NCBI GenBank assembly: GCA_024681595.1
Contig: JAILAN010000027.1
Span: forward strand, 1 to 64,000
Direction of reading: 5' to 3'
DNA length: 64,000 nt
Origin: Lachnospiraceae bacterium
GTDB lineage: Bacteria; Bacillota; Clostridia; Lachnospirales; Lachnospiraceae
The notes beneath the pieces are model-generated. The model was not told the DNA's origin, did no database searches, and saw only the letters and a list, made by a program, of their open reading frames with translations. This document shows positions 45,734 through 54,802 of this stretch, in pieces. Position 1 is the first letter of the stretch. Each line of letters begins with the position of its first letter. Both the position numbers and the translations under genes were made by a program.

Positions 45734-45754
45734 GCCTCCGGAAAACCCGGAGGC
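45734..45754 (-). promoter_or_regulatory. GC-rich hairpin between khpA and rimM (attenuator or terminator-like)
   Basis: GCCTCCGG-gtttt-CCGGAGGC, a perfect 8-bp stem followed by TTGTATTTT on the minus strand. The right arm contains the only GGAGG near rimM, so folding would hide it; the weak U tract would also allow partial termination after khpA. Confidence 0.6.
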
Positions 45755-45761
45755 CGGATGA

Positions 45762-45989
45762 TCAGATGATCTCTACATCAACTCTCTTATTGTCCTTCGA
45801 TGAAGCTGCTTTTACAACGGAACGTATCGCTTTGGCGATCCTGCCCTGTTTGCCGATAACTTTTCCCATATCGGATTCAGCAACATGAAGTTCGATAACA
45901 ACATGTTTTCCGTCTTCTTTTTCTGAAACAGTAACTTCATCCGGATGTTCAACGAGAGCCTTAGCTATAACTTCAACTAATTCTTTCAT
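45762..45989 (-). CDS. khpA: KH-domain RNA-binding protein KhpA
   Basis: A 75-aa protein (YlqC family). The KH loop is in MGKVIGKQGRIAKAIRSVVK and the ends MKELVEVIAKALVEHPDEVT and DNKRVDVEII are typical. KhpA partners with KhpB/Jag to bind RNA in Firmicutes. Location between rpsP and rimM is the standard order. Confidence 0.96.
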   Translation of the reverse strand: MKELVEVIAKALVEHPDEVTVSEKEDGKHVVIELHVAESDMGKVIGKQGRIAKAIRSVVKAASSKDNKRVDVEII

Positions 45990-46014
45990 TTTTCTTATCC
46001 TCCAGATAAAAAGA

Positions 46015-46260
46015 TTACTTTTCTATTCCAGCAAGCTTAAACAGTTTAGCAACAACATCTGTAGGCTGTGCACCGTTTGAGAGCCACTTTTTAGCCAGTT
46101 CCTCATCAACTTTAAATGTGCTGGGATCTGTATTGGGATCGTATGTTCCGATCTCCTCAATAAATCTTCCGTCTCTGGGAGAACGGGAATCAGCAACTAC
46201 TATCCTGTAGAAAGGAGCTTTCTTCTGACCCATTCTTCTTAATCTGATCTTTACTGCCAT
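46015..46260 (-). CDS. rpsP: 30S ribosomal protein S16
   Basis: An 81-aa protein starting [20 protein letters not shown] with [19 protein letters not shown], both diagnostic of S16, which helps assemble the 30S platform. A GGAGG site lies upstream. It is in the ffh-rpsP-khpA-rimM-trmD-rplS order seen across Firmicutes. Confidence 0.98.
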   Translation of the reverse strand: MAVKIRLRRMGQKKAPFYRIVVADSRSPRDGRFIEEIGTYDPNTDPSTFKVDEELAKKWLSNGAQPTDVVAKLFKLAGIEK

Positions 46261-46326
46261 TTTTGTTTTCCTCCAATTATATAAAATATATTTAAATCCA
46301 CTTAACGTGCGAATTTACGAAATCAT

Positions 46327-47694
46327 TCAGAAAGGAAATCTCATTCCGCCGAGTCCGCCGAACATTCCTTTACCCTTTTTTCCACCGAGCATTCCGGGCA
46401 TCTGTTTCATCATCTTCTGAGTCTGTTCAAACTGTTTGACAAACCTGTTTACGACGGCTATATCAACACCGGCGCCTTTGGCGATCCTGCCTTTTCTTGG
46501 AAGAGACATGATCTTGGGATTGGCTCTTTCTTCCTTTGTCATACTGAGGATGATCGCTTCATTTCTCTTAAGATCATCTTCGTCAATGGCACCTTCAATA
46601 TCCTTGGTTTTAAGTCCCATCCCGGGAAGCATTCCAAGGATCGAAGACAGACCGCCCAGATTTTTCATCTGTTTCATGCTCTCAAGGTAATCATTATAGT
46701 CAAACTTTCCCTTTTTAAGGCGCGAAGCCATATCCTTTGAGGTTTCTTCATCAATATCAATAGATTCCTCAGCTTTTTCTATAAGGCTGAGTACATCCCC
46801 CATTCCCAGGATACGGTTAGCCATTCTGTCGGGATAAAAAGGTTCAAGATCTGTAAGCTTTTCTCCCATTCCGACGTAGAATATCGGTTTTTGAGTCACG
46901 GCTTTGACTGACAGAGCTGCACCGCCTCTGGCATCACCGTCCATCTTTGAAAGAATGACACCGTCAATGCCTATGCGTTCGTTGAAATCCCCTGCCACAG
47001 TAACAGCGTCCTGACCTGTCATTGCATCAACAACCAGTATGGTCTGATGAACCTCAACATTCTTCTTAATGTTGACGAGTTCCTCCATCATCTCATCATC
47101 GATATGAAGACGTCCTGCAGTATCAAGTATCACTACATTATTATCATTTTTTCTGGCATGCTCTATAGCCGCTTTGGCAATATCAACAGGCGAATTGGAA
47201 TCTCCCATCTCAAAAACGGGAACACCGACCTTCTGTCCATTGATCTGCAACTGTTTGATAGCTCCGGGTCTGTATATATCACACGCAACAAGCAGCGGTC
47301 TTTTGCCCTTCGTAAGCAGCCTTCCGGCAAGTTTGGCCGTAGCTGTTGTTTTACCGGCGCCCTGAAGACCGCACATCATTATGACGGTAGCAGCCTTGCC
47401 AGGCTGGAATTCGATCTCGGCATTTTCCGGTCCCATCAATGATACCAGTTCATCATTAACTATCTTAACGACCATCTGGCCCGGATTAAGACCGTTTAAA
47501 ACATCACTTCCGACAGCGCGTTCTTCGACACCTGATACAAACTGCTTGACCACCTTGAAGTTAACATCCGCTTCAAGTAAAGCCATCTTGACTTCTTTAA
47601 GGGCAGTCTTGACATCCTCCTGTGTCAGAAGTCCTTTTGATCTGAGTTTCTTAAAAGCATTCTGCAGTTTATCGGTAAGTGACTCAAAGGCCAT
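46327..47694 (-). CDS. ffh: Signal recognition particle protein Ffh (SRP54)
   Basis: 455 aa. The N-domain (1-95), then the GTPase G-domain with GLQGAGKTTATAKLAG, LDTAGRLHIDDEMMEEL and SKMDGDARGGAALS, and the Met-rich M-domain (about 300-455; MKQMKNLGGLSSILGMLPGM, MKQMPGMLGG) that binds 4.5S RNA and signal peptides. It targets nascent membrane proteins to FtsY, encoded 2.7 kb away. It starts 9 bp after ylxM and is transcribed from the ylxM promoter. Confidence 0.97.
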   Translation of the reverse strand: MAFESLTDKLQNAFKKLRSKGLLTQEDVKTALKEVKMALLEADVNFKVVKQFVSGVEERAVGSDVLNGLNPGQMVVKIVNDELVSLMGPENAEIEFQPGKAATVIMMCGLQGAGKTTATAKLAGRLLTKGKRPLLVACDIYRPGAIKQLQINGQKVGVPVFEMGDSNSPVDIAKAAIEHARKNDNNVVILDTAGRLHIDDEMMEELVNIKKNVEVHQTILVVDAMTGQDAVTVAGDFNERIGIDGVILSKMDGDARGGAALSVKAVTQKPIFYVGMGEKLTDLEPFYPDRMANRILGMGDVLSLIEKAEESIDIDEETSKDMASRLKKGKFDYNDYLESMKQMKNLGGLSSILGMLPGMGLKTKDIEGAIDEDDLKRNEAIILSMTKEERANPKIMSLPRKGRIAKGAGVDIAVVNRFVKQFEQTQKMMKQMPGMLGGKKGKGMFGGLGGMRFPF

Positions 47695-47703
47695 AAATAT
47701 ATC

Positions 47704-48003
47704 CTATAACTGTCCTAAGATCAGTTCTTTTTCTTCTTTTGTCAGTTTATCATTGCATTCGACCTGTTGTTTTATCCTGTCAAACCTGGACACAAGGCCG
47801 AGTTTTTCTTCGTAATTGCCAAGAATATTATTGATTCGCTTTATCAAATCATGTGCACCCTGACGGGAAATGCCGTGATCCTGTGCTATCTCGGAAACCG
47901 ACAGGTCATTATAAACCAGATCCTCGTAGATCTCTTTTTGATGATCCGTAAGGAGTTCTCCGTAGAAATCATAAAGCTTGCCGAGTTTGATAATATCTTC
48001 CAT
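47704..48003 (-). CDS. ylxM: YlxM-family SRP-associated protein, probably leaderless
   Basis: 99 aa. YDFYGELLTDHQKEIYEDLV and the helix-turn-helix stretch VSEIAQDHGISRQGAHDLIK match YlxM/p13, which in streptococci interacts with the SRP. A DNA-binding-type helix-turn-helix is present, but a regulatory role is unproven. The start MEDIIKLGKL fits the family N-terminus. The -10 box ends only 11 bp before the ATG and no Shine-Dalgarno is present, so translation should initiate on a leader of about 4-6 nt. Confidence 0.93.
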   Translation of the reverse strand: MEDIIKLGKLYDFYGELLTDHQKEIYEDLVYNDLSVSEIAQDHGISRQGAHDLIKRINNILGNYEEKLGLVSRFDRIKQQVECNDKLTKEEKELILGQL

Positions 48004-48014
48004 AGCCGCAAATC

Positions 48015-48043
48015 ATATTACAACATAAAAAAACACGTGTCAA
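48015..48043 (-). promoter_or_regulatory. Strong sigma-A promoter for ylxM-ffh, embedded in the preceding terminator
   Basis: TTGACA, exactly 17 bp, TAATAT on the minus strand. The -35 box lies in the right arm of the GH25 terminator hairpin and the T tract forms part of the spacer. The -10 box ends at 48015, eleven bases before the ylxM ATG. Confidence 0.85.
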
Positions 48044-48062
48044 GCATTTTTACTTGACACGT
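48027..48062 (-). terminator. Intrinsic terminator of smc-ftsY-ilvA-GH25
   Basis: ACGTGTCAAG, an 8-nt loop, CTTGACACGT, then G and seven T on the minus strand; 12 bp after the GH25 stop. It overlaps the ylxM promoter. Confidence 0.92.
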
Positions 48063-48073
48063 CAAGATGATGA

Positions 48074-49141
48074 TCAGTATTTTTTCATGCATATATTAAG
48101 GTCAACATCCCCTTCGATCCCCGGCACTTTACCTTTACTGCTGTATTGCCAGATCGAATACTCATACGGATAATAATCCGGGAAATGATAATATGCAAAC
48201 CACTTGTCATACCCTTCGATCCTGTCCGTCTCGAGTAGATAAAGCATACTCATCAGATTCCCGTACAGCATTGGTTTATAACCGGCGCCTTCTATCCTGT
48301 CAAAAAATGCTATGGCGCAGTCGGTTCTGGTTTTTGCATCGAGATCTTCGGCTCTGCCTTCCAACGCTTCAATGTCCCAAACAACAGGATATTTAAGGTT
48401 ATATGGTTCTATCGCATCCAGAACAAAGTCAGCCTCTTCAACGGCCTCCTCCACGGTTATCGCCTGGGTAAAGAAATAAACACCGACATCTATTCCATTA
48501 TCAATAGCGCCCTTGATATTCTCCTCAAACAGTTCGTCCAATACCAGTCCTCCGTTTGATGATCCTCTGTATCCTACTCTGATAAAGGCAAATTCTATGC
48601 CTTCATCCTTGACCTTTTTCCAGTCGATCGTTCCGTTATGTCTGGATACATCGATACCTTTAGCGGAGATCACGTTTCCGTTTCCGTCGGTATATGTTAT
48701 CTCATCCGTGGTCTCATCTTTGATGAAATTATCGGAAACATAATCATTATGGGCATAATTATCGGATATTGGATAAAAAACATAAGAATTATCAACATAT
48801 ACGATAAGGTCATCCGGAAAGATATCCCTGAAAAGCGCATAAGCGGAGTCTCCGGAAGAAAGACGATCCTTCATTTCTGACAGAAGCATATTTTTTTCTT
48901 CTTCTTTAAACTCCTCTTTGGCAGATGTTACCGCACTGTCAAGATCGGATTGTGTATAAATATGGGTATCGGCATAGTCGCTTAAGGATCTGTTGACTTC
49001 ATTTGAATTCTCCAGGTCTTCACGTATCGAATGGTTTATCAGAAGGCAGACTATCGTAATACCCAGTGATGTCAAAGCTATCAGACTGAATATTATATTT
49101 GCATATAAAGCTGATTTTCTCTTTCTCTTTGGATTAGACAT
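48074..49141 (-). CDS. Membrane-anchored GH25 muramidase (lysozyme)
   Basis: 355 aa. A basic start (MSNPKRKRK) and one membrane helix (about 11-36) anchor the protein with its catalytic part outside. The GH25 domain (about residues 160-355) begins GIDVSRHNGTIDWKKVKDEG, and YPVVWDIEALE carries the catalytic Asp/Glu. Such enzymes cut N-acetylmuramic acid bonds in peptidoglycan. A charged helical stalk (about 50-120) links the two. It follows ilvA by 2 bp, an unusual neighbour. It is last before a strong terminator. Confidence 0.9.
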   Translation of the reverse strand: MSNPKRKRKSALYANIIFSLIALTSLGITIVCLLINHSIREDLENSNEVNRSLSDYADTHIYTQSDLDSAVTSAKEEFKEEEKNMLLSEMKDRLSSGDSAYALFRDIFPDDLIVYVDNSYVFYPISDNYAHNDYVSDNFIKDETTDEITYTDGNGNVISAKGIDVSRHNGTIDWKKVKDEGIEFAFIRVGYRGSSNGGLVLDELFEENIKGAIDNGIDVGVYFFTQAITVEEAVEEADFVLDAIEPYNLKYPVVWDIEALEGRAEDLDAKTRTDCAIAFFDRIEGAGYKPMLYGNLMSMLYLLETDRIEGYDKWFAYYHFPDYYPYEYSIWQYSSKGKVPGIEGDVDLNICMKKY

Positions 49142-49143
49142 GA

Positions 49144-50364
49144 TCAGATATTGGTCCTTACGATCTTAGGTTTATAACCTTCCTCTTCAAGCTTGCTGAT
49201 TATCTGGTTCTTATGATCCGTTCCGAATGCCTCCAGTGTGATCCGAAGTTCAACGGCAGCACTTCTGTTAATGGATACGAACTGGTTATGTTCAAGTTTT
49301 ATAACATTACCGTTAAGTGTCGCTATAACTTGGGATACTTTCGAGAGCATTCCGGGTTTGTCGGGAAGCAGTACGGAAACAGTAAATATCCTGTCTCTGA
49401 ATATGAGTCCCTGCTGAACAACAGACGACATGGTAATGACATCCATGTTTCCGCCGCTGAGGATAGAAACGATCTTCTTGCCTTTAACATCGAGTTTTTT
49501 AAGAGCTGCCACAGTAAGAAGCCCGGAATTCTCAACGACCATCTTATGACTTTCAACCATATCAAGAAAAGCAACAACCAGTTCCTCATCAGCAACTGTT
49601 ATGATATCATCAAGATTCTCCTTAAGATAAGGGAATATCTTTTCGCCCGGTTTTTTGACCGCCGTACCGTCTGCTATAGTGCTTACCGAGGGTAGCTCTA
49701 TGACATGACCGGCATTAAGCGATTCCTGAAGACAATTAGCGTGCTCAGGTTCAACTCCGATGACCTTAATATTGGGATTGAGCAGTTTGGCCAGAGTTGA
49801 AACTCCTGTCGCAAGTCCGCCGCCGCCTACAGGAACCAGGATATAATCAACCAGGGGAAGTTCCTTGATTATTTCCATTGCAATAGTGCCCTGGCCGGTC
49901 GCTACAGCCGGGTCATCGAAGGGATGGATAAATGTATATCCTTTTTCATCAGCCAGTTCAAGAGCCTTTTTGCATGAATCATCGTAAACATCCCCGTACA
50001 GGATCACTTCAGCCCCGTAACTCTTAGTCCTGTTGACCTTGATAAGCGGAGTTGTAGTCGGCATGACTATAACAGCCTTGGCTCCAAATTCTTTGGCCGC
50101 ATATGCTACACCCTGTGCATGATTTCCGGCCGATGCGGTTATAAGACCTTTCTGTCTGTCTTCGGGCGTCAAAGTGCTTATCTTGTAATATGCTCCTCTT
50201 AGCTTATAGGCTCCGGTGAGCTGCATGTTTTCAGGTTTAAAATATACTTTATTTCCTGTTGATTTGGAATAAAAATCCGAATAGATCAGTTTGGTTTCAA
50301 AGGCTACTTTACGAACCTGTTCAGAGGCTTCCTCAAAAGCCTCGAGAGTTAGCATTTTTTTCAT
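49144..50364 (-). CDS. ilvA: Threonine ammonia-lyase (threonine dehydratase)
   Basis: A 406-aa PLP enzyme making 2-oxobutyrate from threonine. The PLP lysine lies in NMQLTGAYKLRGAY (about residue 55), GLITASAGNHAQGVAYAA is the substrate loop, and LVPVGGGGLATGV binds the PLP phosphate. The C-terminal 75 residues form an ACT domain (VLLPDKPGMLSKVSQVIATL). A single ACT domain and this length fit the short, often isoleucine-regulated or catabolic form; which one is uncertain. It could feed isoleucine synthesis with ilvB and ilvD at 16-20 kb. It is located in the smc-ftsY run, 12 bp after ftsY. Confidence 0.93.
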   Translation of the reverse strand: MKKMLTLEAFEEASEQVRKVAFETKLIYSDFYSKSTGNKVYFKPENMQLTGAYKLRGAYYKISTLTPEDRQKGLITASAGNHAQGVAYAAKEFGAKAVIVMPTTTPLIKVNRTKSYGAEVILYGDVYDDSCKKALELADEKGYTFIHPFDDPAVATGQGTIAMEIIKELPLVDYILVPVGGGGLATGVSTLAKLLNPNIKVIGVEPEHANCLQESLNAGHVIELPSVSTIADGTAVKKPGEKIFPYLKENLDDIITVADEELVVAFLDMVESHKMVVENSGLLTVAALKKLDVKGKKIVSILSGGNMDVITMSSVVQQGLIFRDRIFTVSVLLPDKPGMLSKVSQVIATLNGNVIKLEHNQFVSINRSAAVELRITLEAFGTDHKNQIISKLEEEGYKPKIVRTNI

Positions 50365-50376
50365 TTGTGTTCCTCA

Positions 50377-51234
50377 TTAATCAAAAAGGCTGTCAACATA
50401 TTCTCCGGCATCGAATCGTCTTAGATCATCGATCTTCTCACCGACACCAATGTATTTAACCGGGATCTTCAGCTCGGACTGGATAGCCACAGCTATTCCT
50501 CCTTTTGCTGTACCATCCATCTTGGTCATTATTATCCCGGTAGGTTTTGTCACTTCCGAAAACTCTCTGGCCTGATTAAGTGCATTCTGTCCGGTGGTGC
50601 CGTCCAAAACGACCAGATTTTCTCTGTGAACCAGAGGATAATACGAATTGATGAGCCTGTTCATCTTCTCCAGTTCATCCATCAGGTTCTTTTTATTATG
50701 AAGCCTGCCGGCCGTATCGACCAGCAATACATCAACCTGCTTGGCTTTGGCCGACTGTATGGAATCAAAAAGAACGCTCGAGGGATCCTGGCCCTCTTTG
50801 CCGGATACAATTTCCACGCCGGCTCTTAGTGCCCATTCATTTAACTGTTCGGCTGCTGCAGCACGAAATGTATCAGCAGCTGAAAGAAGTACTCTCTTGC
50901 CTTCATTTTTAAACATTGAAGCCAGTTTACCGATCGAAGTCGTCTTACCGACACCGTTAATACCGATAATGAAGATAACGCTTCTTTCCTTTTCAAAAGC
51001 ATATGCATCTTCATCAAGCTTCATTTCGTTTTTGATTAGATCCTTCAGATATTCCCGGCAGCTTTCCGGCTCCTTAATATGGTTTTCACGAACCAGTTCC
51101 TTCAGCTTTTCTACGATCTCCTCGGATGTTCGTACGCCGACATCACCCATTACGAGCTTTTCAAAAATCTCTTCGTAGAAATCTTCGTCGATCTTACTGA
51201 GTCCGCCGAATATCTTTGAAAAAAATCCAGCCAT
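50377..51234 (-). CDS. ftsY: Signal recognition particle receptor FtsY
   Basis: A 285-aa form with only the N and G domains; the acidic A domain of E. coli FtsY is missing, as is usual in Firmicutes. Motifs: GINGVGKTTSIGKLA, LLVDTAGRLHNKKNLMDEL, TKMDGTAKGG and the C-terminal VKYIGVGEKIDDLRRFDAGE. It docks SRP-ribosome complexes at the membrane. Its start overlaps the smc stop (TAATG). Confidence 0.97.
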   Translation of the reverse strand: MAGFFSKIFGGLSKIDEDFYEEIFEKLVMGDVGVRTSEEIVEKLKELVRENHIKEPESCREYLKDLIKNEMKLDEDAYAFEKERSVIFIIGINGVGKTTSIGKLASMFKNEGKRVLLSAADTFRAAAAEQLNEWALRAGVEIVSGKEGQDPSSVLFDSIQSAKAKQVDVLLVDTAGRLHNKKNLMDELEKMNRLINSYYPLVHRENLVVLDGTTGQNALNQAREFSEVTKPTGIIMTKMDGTAKGGIAVAIQSELKIPVKYIGVGEKIDDLRRFDAGEYVDSLFD

Positions 51235-54200
51235 TAGTCATCCAGCTCCTCATCAATGAGATTAACGGAAACAAGTGCAGAAACACCTTTCTCCTGCATG
51301 GTTATACCATATAATCTGTCAGCTTTTTCCATAGTGCCACGTCTGTGTGTGATAACTATAAACTGAGTATTTTTAGTCAGTTTGTGCAGGTAAGAGGCAA
51401 ATCTGCTGACATTACTTTCATCAAGCGCCGCTTCAATCTCATCAAGCAGGCAGAACGGTGACGGCTTAAGATTCTGGATCGCAAATAACAGTGATATCGC
51501 TGTCAGCGCTTTCTCGCCTCCGGATAACTGCATCATATTCTGCAGTTTTTTGCCCGGTGGCTGGGCTACGATCCGTATTCCCGCTTCGAGAATATCTTCA
51601 TCCTCTATGAGCTCGAGCGAACCGGTTCCACCACCAAACAGTTCTTTAAATACCTTGTCAAACTCTTTATCGATATCCTTGAATTTCTCCGCGAACTGCT
51701 TACGCATCGCTGTATCCAGCTCGGTGATTATACCTTCAAGTGTTTTGGCTGCCTCGATCAGATCATCATGCTGAGTTTTAAGGAATGTGTATCGCTCCAT
51801 CAAAGTCCTGTAATCTTCTATGGCGTTAACATTTACATCTCCAAGTCCCTTAAGCTCGGCTTTAAGAGAATTTGATCGTCTCTTCATGGCATTAAGATCG
51901 TTCATTTCGTCATCTTTTAATGACGCAGCGTCAGTCAGAGTGATCTCATACTCTTCCCACATATAACTGATCTGGGCACTGATGCGTTCCTCGAGGCGGG
52001 TCTTCTGATCGTTAAGTCTGTAGACTTCCTTGTCCAGACTGCTCATTTTTTCAGATAGTTTTTCACGATCTTCAAAAAATGTCTTTTGCTTCTCAGACAG
52101 TTCTTCCTTCTTCTCGATATCACCGGAGAGTTTCTTTTCCGTATCGGTCTGTGTATCAAAGGATGCTTTTATTGTCTGTTCAATTTCCTTAATATCATTT
52201 TCTTTATTCTCGATATCAGAAGTAGAGGTTTTTATTCCTTCAACGATCTCTTTAAGTTCATCGTCCAGTCTTTCTATCTCTGAATTGATCCTGTCCAGAT
52301 TCTGCTGATGGAATCCGGTCTGTTGGAGGATCTTTGAGACCTCGACTTCCCATTCGGATACTTTGGACAGATGCTCTGTTTCCTCTTCCCGTTTTTTATC
52401 AAGCTCTTTCTGAAATTCTTCTATCTGCTTTTCGACATTTTTCTCAAGTTCATTGCTCTTGACAAGTTCAGAGTCTATCTCCTCTTTGCTTTGAGCGATC
52501 TCCTTGATCTGTGTCTCTATCTCTTTTTCTTCATTAGCAAGTTCAAGCGACCCTTCAGAAGCCTCGTTTTTGCGTTCTTCTGCTTTAAGGACATTGAGTC
52601 TTGCAGTATTCTGCTCAATGAATTTCTTTTGGATATCAGCTTTGACTTCTTCTATCTCGAGCCTTATTCGGTTCCTTTTCTTTTTGGTATCTTCGATGTC
52701 CTGTAATATCTTGTCTATGAGAACAACATATTCTTTGACTTTCTTTTCCAGTTCATCCATTTCGCGTCTTCGGCTTAAAAGGTTAGAACTGTTTTTAAAT
52801 GTACCGCCGGATATCGCGCCGCCGGGAACCAGAAGTTCACCTTCCAAAGTGACCATTCTGATGCCGTAATCATATTTCCTTGCTATCTTAAGAGCATTGT
52901 CGACGTTATCAACTACAACGATCCTTCCCAGCATTGCCTTGGCAACATTCCTGTATTTTTTGTCGGTATTGACCAGTTCATCAGCCATGCCGATAGCGCC
53001 TTTTTCATTCAATGATTCGGGATTCTTAAATTCCTGGGGATTATTAAGCGAATCAAGAGGAAGGAATGTTGCTCGTCCCGCTTTGTGAGACTTTAAAAAA
53101 GCTATCATCTTTTTGGCTGTATTCTCATCATCAGTTACTATGTTCTGAATATTTCCCCCAAGAGCCGTCTCGATCGCAACCTCATACTTGGGGTCTACCT
53201 TAATGATATCCGCAACGACTCCGATAATACCCTTTTCTTCATCCTTTTTCTCCATAACGGCTTTAACCGAGCCGCCATATCCTTCATATCTTTCAGTAAT
53301 ATTGGACAGTGCTTCCAGTTTTGATTTGTCCTGATGATATTTTACCTGGGTATCGCGTAATTCTTCGTCTTTTTTGGATAATTCTTCCCTGGCCAGGGAC
53401 AGATCCTCTTCTTTCTTTTCCTGAAGATTATTCAGTTCATCAATATTGGCTGATATCCTGTTGAATTCTTCTTCCAGATTTTTGATAGTCTCGGCCTGCT
53501 GTGCCTCGTCTGATCTGACCTTGAGGATTCTGGAAGTCAGTTCGGATTTTCTGATATTTATGGATTCTGTCATGGAATCCAGTCTTGAAAGCTTGGACTT
53601 TATGGTAGCGCGATTATTAAGCGTGTCAATTATAGTGTTCTTGCCACTTTCAATGTTATTATTTAATTCTTCGATCTTATTCTGAACTTCAGTAAGTACA
53701 GACTTTGCTTCATCCCTTGAGTGTTCGATCTTTTTAAGTTCATCATCAACAACACTCTTGTCTTTTAATATGTCTTCTTTTTCTTCCGTTCGTTCTTTGA
53801 TTTGATCTTCGATAGCGTTTTTACGGTTAAGGAAGTGTTCTTCATTTGTTTTGGCAGATCTGATCTGTTCCTTTAAGACATTTATCTGACCTTCAAGTTT
53901 GCCCCTTAGTAAGCCTGTTTCTGACAAAGAAGACTTCTCATCATCTATATTTTTAGACAGTTCTTCAATCTGCGTCTGTATACGATCGTATTCTTCTCTA
54001 GTAGATTCATATTGGAGTTTAACGGAATCCAGATCACGCGAAGCAATAGTCAGGTTCTCACCTGCCTTTTGCAAAGACTGTTCCAATGATTCATTCTCCA
54101 AAAGAAACATGTTGACATCTACAGTCTTTAATTCTTCTTTTTTCTTTAAGTAAATCTTTGCTTTTTCAGACTGCTTTTCAAGCGGTCCGACCTGTCTTTC

Positions 54201-54794
54201 GAGTTCGGATAAAATATCGTTTACCCTTATCAGATTATTCTGCTCGTCTTCGAGTTTTTTGACTGCAGCGGCCTTCCTTTTTTTGAATTTAACAATTCCC
54301 GCTGCTTCATCAAAGAGTTCTCTTCTTTCTTCAGGTTTGCCGGACAGTATCTTGTCGATCTGTCCCTGTCCTATTATTGAGTAGCCCTCTTTACCGATAC
54401 CTGTATCATAAAAAAGCTCATTCACGTCTTTGAGCCTGCATGGTGTTCCGTTAAGAAGATACTCACTCTCACCGGAACGATATATTCTCCTTGCTACGGT
54501 TATCTCATCAAAATCAGTAGGGAGCTGATGATCGGAATTGTCCAGAGTTATGGCAACATAGGCATAGCCCTGCGGTTTGCGCATCTCGGTTCCGGAAAAG
54601 ATAACATCCTGCATGGATGCGCCTCTTAACTGTTTGATCCTCTGTTCTCCCAAAACCCATCTGACTGCATCGGCAACATTTGACTTGCCTGAACCGTTTG
54701 GTCCGACTATTCCGGTGATCCCATTATGAAACTTAAATACTATTTTATTTGCAAATGATTTAAATCCGTGGATCTCAATCGACTTTAAATACAT
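51234..54794 (-). CDS. smc: Chromosome segregation protein SMC
   Basis: A 1186-aa ATPase that folds on itself. The N-terminal head has GPNGSGKSNVADAVRWVLGE. Two long coiled coils (about 165-500 and 670-1010) flank a hinge (about 510-665; ALGGNIQNIVTDDENTAKKM). The C-terminal head has the signature LSGGEKALTAISLLFAI and Walker B FCLLDEIEAALDESN. With ScpAB it organises and separates daughter chromosomes. It is normal length, 8 bp after rnc and translationally coupled to ftsY. Confidence 0.98.
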   Translation of the reverse strand: MYLKSIEIHGFKSFANKIVFKFHNGITGIVGPNGSGKSNVADAVRWVLGEQRIKQLRGASMQDVIFSGTEMRKPQGYAYVAITLDNSDHQLPTDFDEITVARRIYRSGESEYLLNGTPCRLKDVNELFYDTGIGKEGYSIIGQGQIDKILSGKPEERRELFDEAAGIVKFKKRKAAAVKKLEDEQNNLIRVNDILSELERQVGPLEKQSEKAKIYLKKKEELKTVDVNMFLLENESLEQSLQKAGENLTIASRDLDSVKLQYESTREEYDRIQTQIEELSKNIDDEKSSLSETGLLRGKLEGQINVLKEQIRSAKTNEEHFLNRKNAIEDQIKERTEEKEDILKDKSVVDDELKKIEHSRDEAKSVLTEVQNKIEELNNNIESGKNTIIDTLNNRATIKSKLSRLDSMTESINIRKSELTSRILKVRSDEAQQAETIKNLEEEFNRISANIDELNNLQEKKEEDLSLAREELSKKDEELRDTQVKYHQDKSKLEALSNITERYEGYGGSVKAVMEKKDEEKGIIGVVADIIKVDPKYEVAIETALGGNIQNIVTDDENTAKKMIAFLKSHKAGRATFLPLDSLNNPQEFKNPESLNEKGAIGMADELVNTDKKYRNVAKAMLGRIVVVDNVDNALKIARKYDYGIRMVTLEGELLVPGGAISGGTFKNSSNLLSRRREMDELEKKVKEYVVLIDKILQDIEDTKKKRNRIRLEIEEVKADIQKKFIEQNTARLNVLKAEERKNEASEGSLELANEEKEIETQIKEIAQSKEEIDSELVKSNELEKNVEKQIEEFQKELDKKREEETEHLSKVSEWEVEVSKILQQTGFHQQNLDRINSEIERLDDELKEIVEGIKTSTSDIENKENDIKEIEQTIKASFDTQTDTEKKLSGDIEKKEELSEKQKTFFEDREKLSEKMSSLDKEVYRLNDQKTRLEERISAQISYMWEEYEITLTDAASLKDDEMNDLNAMKRRSNSLKAELKGLGDVNVNAIEDYRTLMERYTFLKTQHDDLIEAAKTLEGIITELDTAMRKQFAEKFKDIDKEFDKVFKELFGGGTGSLELIEDEDILEAGIRIVAQPPGKKLQNMMQLSGGEKALTAISLLFAIQNLKPSPFCLLDEIEAALDESNVSRFASYLHKLTKNTQFIVITHRRGTMEKADRLYGITMQEKGVSALVSVNLIDEELDD

Positions 54795-54802
54795 AGATTA
54801 CC

